Assembly (NCBI GenBank): GCA_021801265.1
Contig: JAJYYE010000010.1
Coordinates: 62,001 to 126,000 of the forward strand
DNA length: 64,000 nt
Direction: 5' to 3'
Origin: Pseudomonadota bacterium
GTDB lineage: Bacteria > Pseudomonadota > Gammaproteobacteria > Halothiobacillales > Halothiobacillaceae
Every line of letters starts with the position of its first letter. Within the stretch, counting starts at the first letter, position 1. The translations under genes were made by a program, and so were the position numbers. This document shows, piece after piece, positions 49,893-58,116 of this stretch. A model generated the notes under the pieces. It had not been told where the DNA came from, did not search any database, and saw nothing but the letters and a program-made list of their open reading frames with translations.

Positions 49893-49908
49893 ATCCGTAA
49901 AAGCGGAT
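49893..49908. promoter_or_regulatory. Candidate ArsR operator
   Basis: ATCCG-TAAAAG-CGGAT is an inverted repeat 10 bases upstream of the ArsR-ArsC start codon. The location suits autorepression by the fused repressor. The match to known ArsR sites is only general. Confidence 0.5.
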
Positions 49909-50106
49909 ATTAAGGGTTGCAGCTTAATCTCCGTCTATGACAAAACAGTGAAGCAGCTCATGCCGTCACAAAATATCCGACCTAAACCTGATTCTCACCC
50001 GAAAAAATAACCCACGTAAGTGAGGCATGGCGTGCCCAACGATGGGACGAACCTGTCGTCAGCTGCCTGCGCTGAACGGAACGCTGACGGTATCGCCAGG
50101 CGGTTT

Positions 50107-50631
50107 TTAGAAATCTAAATCACTTTGAATCGCCGTGATGCCCGCTGCACCGCAAATATCATCATTCGCGCCGCCCGGGGCGCCCGAAACACCAATCGCG
50201 CCGACCACACTACCGCCCGCACTTATCGGCAAACCGCCGCCAATCATCACAACACCGGGTTGAGACATGATGGCTTTTTCAGCCGAATCGGGTTTGGTGA
50301 CGTTTTCCGCGACAGCCGAGGTCGCACTGCGCCAGCTCGCTGCGGTTCGGGCCTTGCCAACTGCGACATCATAGGTATGCCAACCGGCCAAACGATCCCG
50401 CAAAACCACAATCGGCAAGCCAGAAGGATCGGTAACAGCCACCGTGATGGACCAACCATGTTTGGTGCATTCAGTTTTGGCGGCTTCTGCCGCTTTTAAT
50501 GCGAACTCGGGCGTGATGATCCTTTGCGACCAAGTCGCCGTGGGCTCGTCAGCCATCAAATCAGGGCCAGATAGTACGGACATCACACCAAAGGCAATGA
50601 GCGAGGGAATGATTTTCATGTGTTTTTTCAT
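50107..50631 (-). CDS. GlcG/HbpS-family heme-binding-like protein, exported
   Basis: The 174-residue protein has a signal peptide (MKKHMKIIPSLIAFGVMSVL, cleavage near LMA-DEP) and a PF03928-type domain with ITVAVTDPSGLPIVVLRDR and GGGLPISAGGSVVGAIGVSG. Relatives bind heme or cobalamin, or sense redox stress, but the role here is unproven. ATG 50631 is chosen so that the signal peptide starts at the Met. It is the last gene of the SigZ-permease-thioredoxin group. Confidence 0.8.
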   Translation of the reverse strand: MKKHMKIIPSLIAFGVMSVLSGPDLMADEPTATWSQRIITPEFALKAAEAAKTECTKHGWSITVAVTDPSGLPIVVLRDRLAGWHTYDVAVGKARTAASWRSATSAVAENVTKPDSAEKAIMSQPGVVMIGGGLPISAGGSVVGAIGVSGAPGGANDDICGAAGITAIQSDLDF

Positions 50632-50681
50632 GTCGTTTCTTCTTTGGATTAATTTCAAGAACAATCAGTAACCAGGTGTGC

Positions 50682-50999
50682 TTAACCGCACGATGTGTTC
50701 CCATCACGGCAACAGCCTGACGAAGAGACCGAATCGCCGGGCGTGCAGCAGGGCCCAGGGGACGATGCAACCAACCACGCCGAAATTGCTTCACGCCGAG
50801 GCACACTGCCGCTGTGCACAACCACCTCATCGATCACGACGGCGGGGGTAGACATCACGCCGTATCGCATAATGTCCTTAAAATCCTCGACTTTTTCGAG
50901 TGATGCGCGGTGATTGTGTTCGGCCAAAACCGCTTCAATGAGTTTGAAGGTTGTTTGGCAGTTCGCGCAGCCGCTACCTAAAATTTTGATGTTTGTCAT
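50682..50999 (-). CDS. Thioredoxin-fold protein with Cys-rich tail
   Basis: The 105-residue protein begins MTNIKILGSGCANCQTTFKL, with a redox CxxC (Cys11, Cys14) in a small thioredoxin fold, and contains the cis-Pro strip VMSTPAVVIDE. The last 25 residues add seven-odd cysteines and glycines (PCCTPGD, SGCCRDG, TSCG), unlike most relatives. Such proteins are frequent partners of ArsP-like permeases. A good AGAGA ribosome site precedes the ATG. The tail suggests metal or metalloid binding, which is inference. Confidence 0.82.
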   Translation of the reverse strand: MTNIKILGSGCANCQTTFKLIEAVLAEHNHRASLEKVEDFKDIMRYGVMSTPAVVIDEVVVHSGSVPRREAISAWLVASSPGPCCTPGDSVSSSGCCRDGNTSCG

Positions 51000-51022
51000 G
51001 TTCTCTGCTCTCTCCTAAACAT

Positions 51023-52072
51023 TTAGTGAATCACGGCATTGAATACATAGCCGACAAGCATAATCCCGACGGCCACCACACTGGCGAAGATCACAATCAA
51101 TTTGACTTTCATGACCTTGCGCAAAATCAAAAACTCCGGCAATGATAAGGCCGTCACCGCCATCATGAAGGCCAAAGCACTACCAATCGCCGCGCCTTTG
51201 GCGACCAAAGCCTGCAAAATCGGCACCATGCCCGCCGCATTGGAATACATCGGCACGCCAATCAATACCGCCGCTGGCACCGACCACCAGTGATCTTTAC
51301 CCATCAAACCCACCATAAAATCTTGTGGCACATAGCCATGAATGGCCGCACCCAGCCCAACCCCAATCAAAATATAGGGTGCAACCTTGAGCACGATCGA
51401 GCGCATGCCTTGCCAGCCTGCCGCAAAGCGAGCCTGCCATCGCTGCGCCTCGTCCCCGGTTGCAGCCACGGGCATGTCGAATACCCAAGGCTCAACCCAC
51501 TCACGCGCATTCAAACGGCCAATCACCCAACCCGAGGTCATGGCCACTGCCAGCCCCATCACTAAATAAAACAACGCGATTTTCCAGCCAAACAAACCAA
51601 ACAGCAGCACCAGTGCGACTTCATTGACCATCGGCGCGGCCACCAAAAATGAAAAGGTCACGCCTAACGGCACACCAGCCGTTAAAAAACCAATAAACAA
51701 AGGGATGGCCGAGCAGGAGCAGAATGGCGTCACAATCCCGAGCATCGCGGCCATCACATTACCCACGCCGGCTCTACGCCCCGCCAGTAAAGCGCGGGTT
51801 TTTTCAGGGGTAAAAAAGGTTTGTACCACGCCCGCAACAAAGGTGATCAGCGCCAACAGCAACAACACCTTGGGCAGTTCAAACACCAGAAAAGCAAGTG
51901 CATTGAATAAATGACTGTGCGGATTGAGTGGAATCCAACACATCAGCGCATCGGTGACGGGTTGTAAATTCCAATAAATCACGAACCAGCTTGTAACCAA
52001 AATGGTCGGCCACACCCAAGCGCGCCATGCGGCGGGGGTAAAAGGTGTAGGTTCGATGTGGGCGATAGTCAT
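51023..52072 (-). CDS. ArsP-like permease (DUF318 family)
   Basis: The 349-residue inner-membrane protein has about eight to ten spans and the family hallmark TPFCSCSAIPLFIGFLTAG. Members include ArsP, which exports trivalent organoarsenicals; others are uncharacterised. The partner thioredoxin-like gene starts 24 bases downstream and the arsenic operon follows, so a metalloid-export role is plausible. The exact substrate cannot be read from the sequence. Confidence 0.85.
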   Translation of the reverse strand: MTIAHIEPTPFTPAAWRAWVWPTILVTSWFVIYWNLQPVTDALMCWIPLNPHSHLFNALAFLVFELPKVLLLLALITFVAGVVQTFFTPEKTRALLAGRRAGVGNVMAAMLGIVTPFCSCSAIPLFIGFLTAGVPLGVTFSFLVAAPMVNEVALVLLFGLFGWKIALFYLVMGLAVAMTSGWVIGRLNAREWVEPWVFDMPVAATGDEAQRWQARFAAGWQGMRSIVLKVAPYILIGVGLGAAIHGYVPQDFMVGLMGKDHWWSVPAAVLIGVPMYSNAAGMVPILQALVAKGAAIGSALAFMMAVTALSLPEFLILRKVMKVKLIVIFASVVAVGIMLVGYVFNAVIH

Positions 52073-52161
52073 AAATTCCTCGAAAATGTCTGTGCTCTTG
52101 GTGAGAAGACGGTAAACGAGGCAAAAAGATGCAGATGTTTTGGGTGTTTTTTAAAAACGTA

Positions 52162-52731
52162 TTACGAGCAGGGTGAATCTGTACGGCAACATACGTTGTG
52201 CTGCTCATCAAATTGTACGCCGCAGCGCGCCACCATTGCCGCTCGTAGCCGTATCCGCGCACGCAGCAGGCGCGATTTCGCCGCCGCAAGCGTTAACCCC
52301 CGTTCATCGGCAAACTGTTGGACGGTTTGATGCGCCAGATCACAAGCGCGAATAATCACCTGATCACTGGGCAATAACGCGGCCAGATTGGGCTCTATGC
52401 AATCGAGCAAGTCATTGAGTGGGGTATCGGTGCGGGTTTCTTCTGAAAATAGTTCATCAAAATCATCGGGCAATGCCGCTAACCGGTGATCTTTACGCCA
52501 ATAATCCACCAACACATTTCGGCATACCGAAAACAGCCAGGCACGCGGGTTGGTGAGCGAACAAAATGGTGCGCCCTGCTGCAGGGCGCGTAAAAATACC
52601 TCTTGAATCACATCATCGGCATGCGCGTGATTCGCCGTTTTGCCGGTCACAAATCGGCGCAATTCAGCTTCGTGGTTGAGCCACGCTTGCTCAGTGCAAT
52701 GAAACTTTTTTTTGACAAGCGATTGAGGCAT
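52162..52731 (-). CDS. ECF sigma factor, SigZ-like
   Basis: The 189-residue protein has sigma region 2 (HADDVIQEVFLRALQQ, AWLFSVCRNVLVDYWRKD) and region 4 (LTLAAAKSRLLRARIRLR). The C-terminal tail CGVQFDEQHNVCCRTDSPC is rich in Cys, as in SigZ proteins. No anti-sigma gene is adjacent, so the tail may be the sensor. It is transcribed towards the permease, thioredoxin and GlcG-like genes, its likely targets. Confidence 0.85.
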   Translation of the reverse strand: MPQSLVKKKFHCTEQAWLNHEAELRRFVTGKTANHAHADDVIQEVFLRALQQGAPFCSLTNPRAWLFSVCRNVLVDYWRKDHRLAALPDDFDELFSEETRTDTPLNDLLDCIEPNLAALLPSDQVIIRACDLAHQTVQQFADERGLTLAAAKSRLLRARIRLRAAMVARCGVQFDEQHNVCCRTDSPCS

Positions 52732-53050
52732 TTTTTAGCTAAGGTGCGGCCAAGGTGTGCGGCATAAAAGGCAAAAGTTCATCATGCAGGTATCAGCTAA
52801 AGTTCATCTATCCCCTCGAATGGGGTTATTCACAAAAACTGTGGATAACCTTGGGCATAACTTTCGCTCGGGTATGGACAATCAAGTGTTTACAGGTTTT
52901 GGTCAAAATTTAACCAGCACCGAAAATTTAAAAAATAAATCATTAAAAACAATAGGTTGATAAATTAACCAAACTAAGTGACTGATCTATAACACGCAAA
53001 AAATACACGGTATGGCAGACAGGCAACTTTGTGCATAGTTAAATGATGTC
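52732..53050. other. AT-rich intergenic region with DnaA-box-like cluster
   Basis: A 67-codon frame at 52757-52960 has no recognisable family and is probably not a gene. The stretch holds the DnaA-type boxes listed separately and then about 130 AT-rich bases (52900-53030). No other feature was found. Confidence 0.5.
52826..52860. promoter_or_regulatory. Cluster of DnaA-box-like sites
   Basis: TTATTCACA (52826, one change), TGTGGATAA (52840, perfect box on the minus strand) and TGGGCATAA (52852, weaker) lie within 35 bases, the last two exactly 12 bases apart in the same orientation. Confidence 0.45.
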
Positions 53051-53087
53051 AAGCAGAAAAATCGCGCAAATAGCGGTTTTTCTGCTT
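53051..53087. terminator. Terminator hairpin downstream of gloA
   Basis: AAGCAGAAAAATCGC and GCGGTTTTTCTGCTT pair around a 7-base loop with one mismatch. Read on the minus strand it comes just after the gloA stop and contains GCG followed by a T-run, so it should terminate gloA. Its symmetry would also let it act on the other strand. Confidence 0.75.
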
Positions 53088-53092
53088 GCAAT

Positions 53093-53485
53093 TTAGGTTT
53101 GATCTTTTGCGCCAATTAACTCAATGGCATAGCCATCGGGGTCGGCCACAAAGGCGATAATCGTGGTACCGGCATTCATGGGGCCGGCCTCGCGCAGAAT
53201 CTTGCCGCCCTGCGCTTTGATGGCCGCAGTGGCCTCATACACATCCGGCACTTCAAGCGCAATGTGACCATAGCCCGTGCCGATATCGTAGGTATGGTCG
53301 CCCCAGTTGTGGGTGAGCTCGAGCACGGTGTGATCCGTTTCATCACCATAGCCGACAAAGGCCAGAGTAAACTCACCTGCCGGATAATCTTTTTGTCGCA
53401 AGAGCTTCATACCCAGCACGGTGGTGTAAAACGCAATCGAGGCGTTCAAATCGCGGACGCGCAACATGGTGTGTAACATTCGCAT
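53093..53485 (-). CDS. gloA: Lactoylglutathione lyase (glyoxalase I)
   Basis: The 130-residue enzyme converts the glutathione-methylglyoxal adduct to lactoylglutathione. The metal ligands His5, Glu56, His74 and Glu122 fall at the same numbers as in the Ni-dependent E. coli enzyme. It lies 19 bases downstream of metZ on the same strand. Confidence 0.96.
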   Translation of the reverse strand: MRMLHTMLRVRDLNASIAFYTTVLGMKLLRQKDYPAGEFTLAFVGYGDETDHTVLELTHNWGDHTYDIGTGYGHIALEVPDVYEATAAIKAQGGKILREAGPMNAGTTIIAFVADPDGYAIELIGAKDQT

Positions 53486-53504
53486 AAGGCATTAACTCCT
53501 GATT

Positions 53505-54713
53505 TCAGCTCATTGAAAATAAAAACTCGTTGTCTAAACCACGCTGCAAATCCCGAATAATGTCGATTGGATCTTCTAACCCAATGGCTAAACGAATTAA
53601 CCCATTGCCAATACCCGCCTCACTCCGCTGCTGCGGGGTGAGGCGGCCATGGGTGGTGGTCGCCGGATGCGTGATGGTGGTTTTGGCATCGCCCAAATTG
53701 GCAGTAATCGAGATCATTTGGGTGGCGTTAATCACCTTCCAGGCCGCTGCCTGGCCCCCGACCACTGCAAACGACACAATCGCACCCGGCCCCGACTGTT
53801 GTCGCGCAATAATTTCAGCTTGCGGATGGTTTGCCAGCCCCGGGAAATTCACATGGGTCACTTGAGGGTGGTTAACCAAAAACTCCGCCACCTGCGTCGC
53901 GTGATCGCAATGCGCTTGCATCCGTAAGGCCAGTGTTTCCAACCCTTTCGCAAAAATCCACGCATTAAAAGGCGCCATGGTGGGGCCACAGGTACGTAAA
54001 AAGCCGCGAACTTCTTCCCCAACTTGGGTTTTGTTGCCGACCACGGCGCCACCAATGGCGCGGCCTTGGCCATCGAGATATTTGGTTGCGGAATGAATCA
54101 CAATGTCCGCACCCAGGGCGAGGGGTTGCTGCAAAATCGGCGTACAAAAACAGTTATCCACGATCAGGCCTGCGCCGTGCGTGTGTGCCAGTTTGGCCAA
54201 CCGGGCAATATCGACCACCTCACAGAGCGGGTTGGACGGGCTTTCCACAAACACCCAACAGGTTAAATCGGTGATAGCGGCTTCCCATTGCGCCCAGTCA
54301 GTGAGATCGACCCATTTCACGTTCAGGCCGAACTTGGCGAGGTATTTGTTGAATAGCACGCTGGTGGTACCAAACACTTGCCGCGCCACCACGACTTCGT
54401 CACCGGCGGAACACAGCGCCATGAAGGTACTTAAAATCGCGGCCATGCCGGAACCCGTCGCTACGCAGGCCTCGCCGCCTTCCAGTGCAGCAAGCCGGTC
54501 TTCAAACACTTTGGTCGTGGGATTAGTGAAGCGCGCGTAAATGTTGCCGGGTTCAGCACCCGAAAATCGGGCGGCTGCATGTTCAGCCGATTCGAATACG
54601 AAACTGGAGGTCGTGAAAATGGGCTCACTGTGCTCGCCTTCATTTGTCGGGTGATGACCCACGCGAATCGCACGGGTTTTGAGCTGCCAGGCGGGGTCTT
54701 CTTTACGATTCAT
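53505..54713 (-). CDS. metZ: O-succinylhomoserine sulfhydrylase
   Basis: The 402-residue Cys/Met-metabolism PLP enzyme makes homocysteine directly from O-succinylhomoserine and sulfide. The PLP Lys is in HSATKYLDGQGR, the cofactor site includes YARFTNPT near residue 60, and SITANLGDAKTTITHPATTT lies near the C-terminus. The wording fits MetZ rather than MetB or MetC. It is flanked by gloA and the YqcC-like gene on the same strand. Confidence 0.93.
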   Translation of the reverse strand: MNRKEDPAWQLKTRAIRVGHHPTNEGEHSEPIFTTSSFVFESAEHAAARFSGAEPGNIYARFTNPTTKVFEDRLAALEGGEACVATGSGMAAILSTFMALCSAGDEVVVARQVFGTTSVLFNKYLAKFGLNVKWVDLTDWAQWEAAITDLTCWVFVESPSNPLCEVVDIARLAKLAHTHGAGLIVDNCFCTPILQQPLALGADIVIHSATKYLDGQGRAIGGAVVGNKTQVGEEVRGFLRTCGPTMAPFNAWIFAKGLETLALRMQAHCDHATQVAEFLVNHPQVTHVNFPGLANHPQAEIIARQQSGPGAIVSFAVVGGQAAAWKVINATQMISITANLGDAKTTITHPATTTHGRLTPQQRSEAGIGNGLIRLAIGLEDPIDIIRDLQRGLDNEFLFSMS

Positions 54714-54722
54714 GGGATTGTC

Positions 54723-55115
54723 CTATTCTGATTTATCTTGGTTAGCGGGGTGAGAATCAGGAAATTCAAAATATTGGTTGGCCAATTCATCAAACGCCGT
54801 AATTAACGCAAGTAACTCCGTCGTATCGCAGGCAAGTTCGGCAAACCGATATTCCGCCAGCGGTGCGATGGCGCATCGGGCAGGTAATTCGGCACATTCA
54901 ACCAGGGTACTGTGCATGCGGGGCAGAAAAACCCACTGCAGCCATGCATGAAATTCCAAGGTATCAAAACAAAAAGGTACGGTGCTGGCCAAGGCCTTGG
55001 GCGAGGGCTCGGCGGTGGCTAACCCCACAGCGTACAGTGCATGCTCAATACGCCGTAGCAAGGTCAGCAATCCTGCTGGATTGGCTTTCTCCGGTGCCTG
55101 CAGTGGATGCTGCAT
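54723..55115 (-). CDS. YqcC family protein (DUF446)
   Basis: The 130-residue protein contains VPFCFDTLEFHAWLQWVFLP and an all-helical pattern typical of YqcC, a family often found beside the tRNA pseudouridine synthase gene truC but of unknown function. ATG 55115 overlaps the thiD stop codon by one base (TAATG), so translation is coupled; the longer frame would run into thiD. No truC gene is seen here. Confidence 0.8.
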   Translation of the reverse strand: MQHPLQAPEKANPAGLLTLLRRIEHALYAVGLATAEPSPKALASTVPFCFDTLEFHAWLQWVFLPRMHSTLVECAELPARCAIAPLAEYRFAELACDTTELLALITAFDELANQYFEFPDSHPANQDKSE

Positions 55116-55972
55116 TAGTGAATACGTGGCACGGGCGCGGTTTCTTCGCCCTCTTCCTCGGAATCGGCCCAGAACAACCGATGTGGAATCCATTGGCCAC
55201 GGCCAATTTGCGCCGCATGAAACAAGGTGTGACCGGTGTACTCCTGTGCTTCATGAATGGCATTCACATAATCGGCATCAGATGCCTGTGCGATCAATCC
55301 GGCAATCGCCGCCGCCAGCGTGCAGCCTGAACCATGAAACTCGCCCGGCAACCGCTCATACGCAAAACGGCGGGGCGCAGCATGGCCATGGAACAGCCAG
55401 TTCTCCACTTCAGTGCCCGGCTCATCGCCGCCTTTGAGGAGTACATACGTCGGCCCCATGGCCAACAAAGACGCCCCACGTTCTTCCAGCGTATCGCCAT
55501 CGGCATGTGCGAGTTTCACCAGTACCCGGGCTTCATAGGCGTTGGGGGTAAGAATCGTGGTCAAGGGGACCAGCAGATTTAACATGGCCCTGGCAATGGC
55601 TTCATCGGCCAATGTCCCGCCGCCGCCCGCAATGAGCACCGGATCAAGTACCACGGGGATATCGGGGTAATCCTTAAGAATGCTGTGAATAACCTCGACC
55701 AGCGCCACGCTGCCAATCATGCCGATTTTGATGCAGGTGACGGGCATATCTTCAAGCACGGCCCGAGCCTGTTCAATCACCAGGCTCGGGTCGGTTGGCA
55801 CAAAGCGCTTTACATTCACCGTATCTTGCACGGTTAGTGCGGTGATGACCGTGGCCGGATGCACGCCCTGGCTGATAATGGCTTCAATATCCGCCTGAAC
55901 GCCCGCACCACCACTGGGATCATGCCCGGAAAAAACCAGAACGACGGGGACGTTGATTTCGGAATTACTCAT
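55115..55972 (-). CDS. thiD: Hydroxymethylpyrimidine/phosphomethylpyrimidine kinase
   Basis: The 285-residue ribokinase-fold enzyme phosphorylates the thiamine pyrimidine precursor twice. Recognisable blocks are FSGHDPSGGAGVQADI, GMIGSVALVEVI, DPVLIAGGGG and FHGSGCTLAAAIAGLIA with the catalytic Gly-Ser-Gly-Cys. No TPP riboswitch was recognised in front of it. Confidence 0.95.
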   Translation of the reverse strand: MSNSEINVPVVLVFSGHDPSGGAGVQADIEAIISQGVHPATVITALTVQDTVNVKRFVPTDPSLVIEQARAVLEDMPVTCIKIGMIGSVALVEVIHSILKDYPDIPVVLDPVLIAGGGGTLADEAIARAMLNLLVPLTTILTPNAYEARVLVKLAHADGDTLEERGASLLAMGPTYVLLKGGDEPGTEVENWLFHGHAAPRRFAYERLPGEFHGSGCTLAAAIAGLIAQASDADYVNAIHEAQEYTGHTLFHAAQIGRGQWIPHRLFWADSEEEGEETAPVPRIH

Positions 55973-56062
55973 AATTCACCCTGGGTTATTAATCAATTAA
56001 GGCACCTTTGACCAACTCAAGGGCACACGCCGATTCACATCACCCGAGTGATTGAACAGAGT

Positions 56063-56091
56063 GGAAACCGAAAATCTCCTGTTCGGTTTCC
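56063..56091. terminator. Perfect 10-bp hairpin, thiD leader side
   Basis: GGAAACCGAA-AATCTCCTG-TTCGGTTTCC. It lies about 90 bases upstream of thiD with no T-run, so a leader structure or a protein site are both possible. Confidence 0.4.
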
Positions 56092-56316
56092 GATCGCTGA
56101 ACAAATCCAGGGGGCCTCTCATCAACTCCGTCGTGGCCGCGCCGGGACTGTGCGGGGTGGGATGCAAGGCGTGAAGGGAAGAGTTATTCTATTCACTTTA
56201 CTTCACAACACAACAAATCGCCCTCAAAGCCCCGTCCCGTAGGGTTCCACCCCGTGTTTAAACAGGGCTCAACACGTCGTATCGGCCTTGGTATCGTAGA
56301 ATACCTGCGATCGGCA

Positions 56317-56422
56317 GCCTCTGCCTCGTTTTGGGCCCTTGAGTGCAGCAACCCGGCGGGCTTCGCGTTGCACGAGGGCGTTGATCAGAGGCGCTAAGGA
56401 TGGCTTTATTCAGAACATCCTT
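56317..56422. ncRNA. Candidate structured RNA
   Basis: Nested stems are GCCTCTG/CAGAGGC (56317 and 56386), CCTCGT/ACGAGG (56324 and 56372) and GCAAC/GTTGC (56348 and 56367). A second hairpin AAGGATG/CATCCTT (56396 and 56416) follows. No match to 6S RNA, SRP RNA, tmRNA, RNase P or a known riboswitch was recognised. Strand and transcription are unknown. Confidence 0.25.
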
Positions 56423-56497
56423 AAAGGGTACTGCAAAATGATTCGAGATGGGGTAACGTCAAACCTCGTCCCATGATCACCGAAGCCCAAACACCTC

Positions 56498-57886
56498 ATG
56501 CAAAAAAAATCACTGCTTGCCCCCTTCCTGCGCGCCCATCGCTGGATTTGGCAGGCCAAACCCCATGAGCGCCATTTAAAGATTTCGCAACGCATCAGCC
56601 GGGTGACGCTGTATGTGGCGCAGGAAGTATTTAAAGGGAATTTGCAGCAAAGTGCCTTGGGGTTATCGTACATCACTTTGCTTTCGCTTGTCCCGTTGCT
56701 CGCGGTGAGCTTTTCTGTATTGAAAGCATTTGGCTCCGGTCAAGTCATCGAACCTTTTCTGGCCACCTTGCTTGAACCTTTGGGGCGTTCTGCCCCCGAG
56801 CTGACCGCTCGAATCTCCGGTTTTGTGAGCAATATCAAAGTTGGCGTATTGGGAATGCTGGGGATTGCACTGCTGTTTTATACCGTGATCTCGTTGATGC
56901 AAAAAATCGAGACCGTATTTAATGGCATCTGGCGGATTAACCGCTTGCGTCAACTCTCCACCCGTATTCCAATGTACTTGTCGGTGCTATTGGTCGGCCC
57001 TGTATTGGTGCTGGCCGCCACGGGGTTAACTGCCAGCCTGCTCTCAAATCAATTCGTCACTGATCTCACACAGCATTCGTTATTTAGCCCCTCCATCGCG
57101 TGGGTAACTTGGTTGTTCCCGCTTTTTTTGTGGGTTGCCGTCTTTACGTTTATTTATGCCGCCATTCCCAACACCCAGGTCAATTTTTCTGCCGCGCTGG
57201 TCGGGGGGATTGCCGCCGCTTTGGCATGGAATGGCGTGGGCTTAGCCTTCGGCGTCATGATTGCGGGTTCAACCGAATATACGGCAATTTATTCCGCGTT
57301 TGCGTCTTTGATTTTATTTATGGTGTGGCTGCAACTCGCATGGTTGATCGTGCTCATGGGGGCAAGTGTTTCTTATGCTTGGCAAAGCACGGATCGGCTT
57401 CGGCATTTTGAGCGCGCCGATTTGAATCGCCACTATGCGCTGATGGTTGCCGCGCTTGAAACGATCTCTCTGATTGATGCAAGCTTTAAAGAAGGCGGCG
57501 CGCCCCCCTCAACCAAAACCCTGAAAAACCGGCTGGTGCAAGCGCCCGAAATTGACCCGCTGCTCACAGAGCAGGCGCTTGATCTCCTCAATGCAGCCGC
57601 GTTGATTTATCAAGTCACGGCAGACGCCGAAGGGGGATGGCTCCCCGCCAAACCTGCCACATTAATCACCCTTGCTCATATTCGCACCGCCCTTTGGGGC
57701 GACCTAGGGGGCAACTTGGGGGAAAACTCGGCCTATCACCCCATTACCCAGCAGTGGCTGTATGTGGAGCAGACGGCAATCGAGCCACAACTCAGTGCGA
57801 TTAACCTCGCAATTAATCACACCCCGCCTGCCGAGCCAAACCAATCGAGTGGAGAGAAAGCCGCTGTTGTGCTGCCGCGTGATTGA
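56498..57886 (+). CDS. YihY family inner-membrane protein
   Basis: The 462-residue protein has about six spans in the YihY/virulence factor BrkB domain (about 35-310; SALGLSYITLLSLVPLLAVSF), with a soluble C-terminal part to the end. The family was once wrongly called ribonuclease BN. Function is unknown; a transport role has been suggested. It stands alone, convergent with rarA. Confidence 0.85.
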   Translation: MQKKSLLAPFLRAHRWIWQAKPHERHLKISQRISRVTLYVAQEVFKGNLQQSALGLSYITLLSLVPLLAVSFSVLKAFGSGQVIEPFLATLLEPLGRSAPELTARISGFVSNIKVGVLGMLGIALLFYTVISLMQKIETVFNGIWRINRLRQLSTRIPMYLSVLLVGPVLVLAATGLTASLLSNQFVTDLTQHSLFSPSIAWVTWLFPLFLWVAVFTFIYAAIPNTQVNFSAALVGGIAAALAWNGVGLAFGVMIAGSTEYTAIYSAFASLILFMVWLQLAWLIVLMGASVSYAWQSTDRLRHFERADLNRHYALMVAALETISLIDASFKEGGAPPSTKTLKNRLVQAPEIDPLLTEQALDLLNAAALIYQVTADAEGGWLPAKPATLITLAHIRTALWGDLGGNLGENSAYHPITQQWLYVEQTAIEPQLSAINLAINHTPPAEPNQSSGEKAAVVLPRD

Positions 57887-58116
57887 TACGCATCGATTTA
57901 TCGTTGCTTGCGGTGTCATTTTCAGCGGGGTGCTACGACGGTAGGCGGGGTTTCAACCCCGACACACAGCCCAACGCAATGAACCCAGAGAAATGCTGTG
58001 CCGCGCAGAGTCAGGAATCACGGAAGGGGGGCGCGCTACGCATCGGCCGGGGATCAACCCCCGCCTCTCACCGTCTGAGAACAGGCAAGGTTCGATCCCC
58101 TCCGGCTAAAATGGGC
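57887..58116. repeat. Intergenic region with G/C-rich palindromes
   Basis: CGGGGTT-TC-AACCCCG (57946-57961) is a perfect 7-bp stem with a 2-base loop. GGCCGGGGATCAACCCCCGCC (58046-58066, split here as GGCCGGGG, ATCAA, CCCCCGCC) is a related palindrome. A third relative, CGGGTTCAAAACCCG, lies near 62714. They look like dispersed intergenic repeats. Confidence 0.45.

Larger units (their letters stand above)
55973..56497. other. Intergenic region of 525 bases with several hairpins
   Basis: No credible gene. GGAAACCGAA and TTCGGTTTCC (56063-56091) form a perfect 10-bp stem. A nested structure and a further hairpin at 56317-56422 are listed as a candidate RNA. The promoters of thiD (minus) and yihY (plus) must lie here. 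Confidence 0.5.

Noticed and set aside
52757-52960. 67-codon plus-strand frame
   Set aside because: No family, no ribosome site and AT-driven composition; the DNA there looks regulatory.
52826-53030. Chromosomal origin oriC
   Set aside because: Box-like cluster and AT-rich DNA are present, but no origin-linked genes are nearby; kept only as a DnaA-site candidate.
55973-56300. TPP riboswitch in front of thiD
   Set aside because: No CTGAGA or GACCCTTTGAACCTGAT-like core on the minus strand.
58046-58107. tRNA-like end: GCCGGGG pairing with CTCCGGC, plus a TTCGATC T-loop-like run
   Set aside because: Only about 61 bases long, the T-stem pairs poorly, there is no anticodon arm and no CCA. Probably chance or a decayed fragment.
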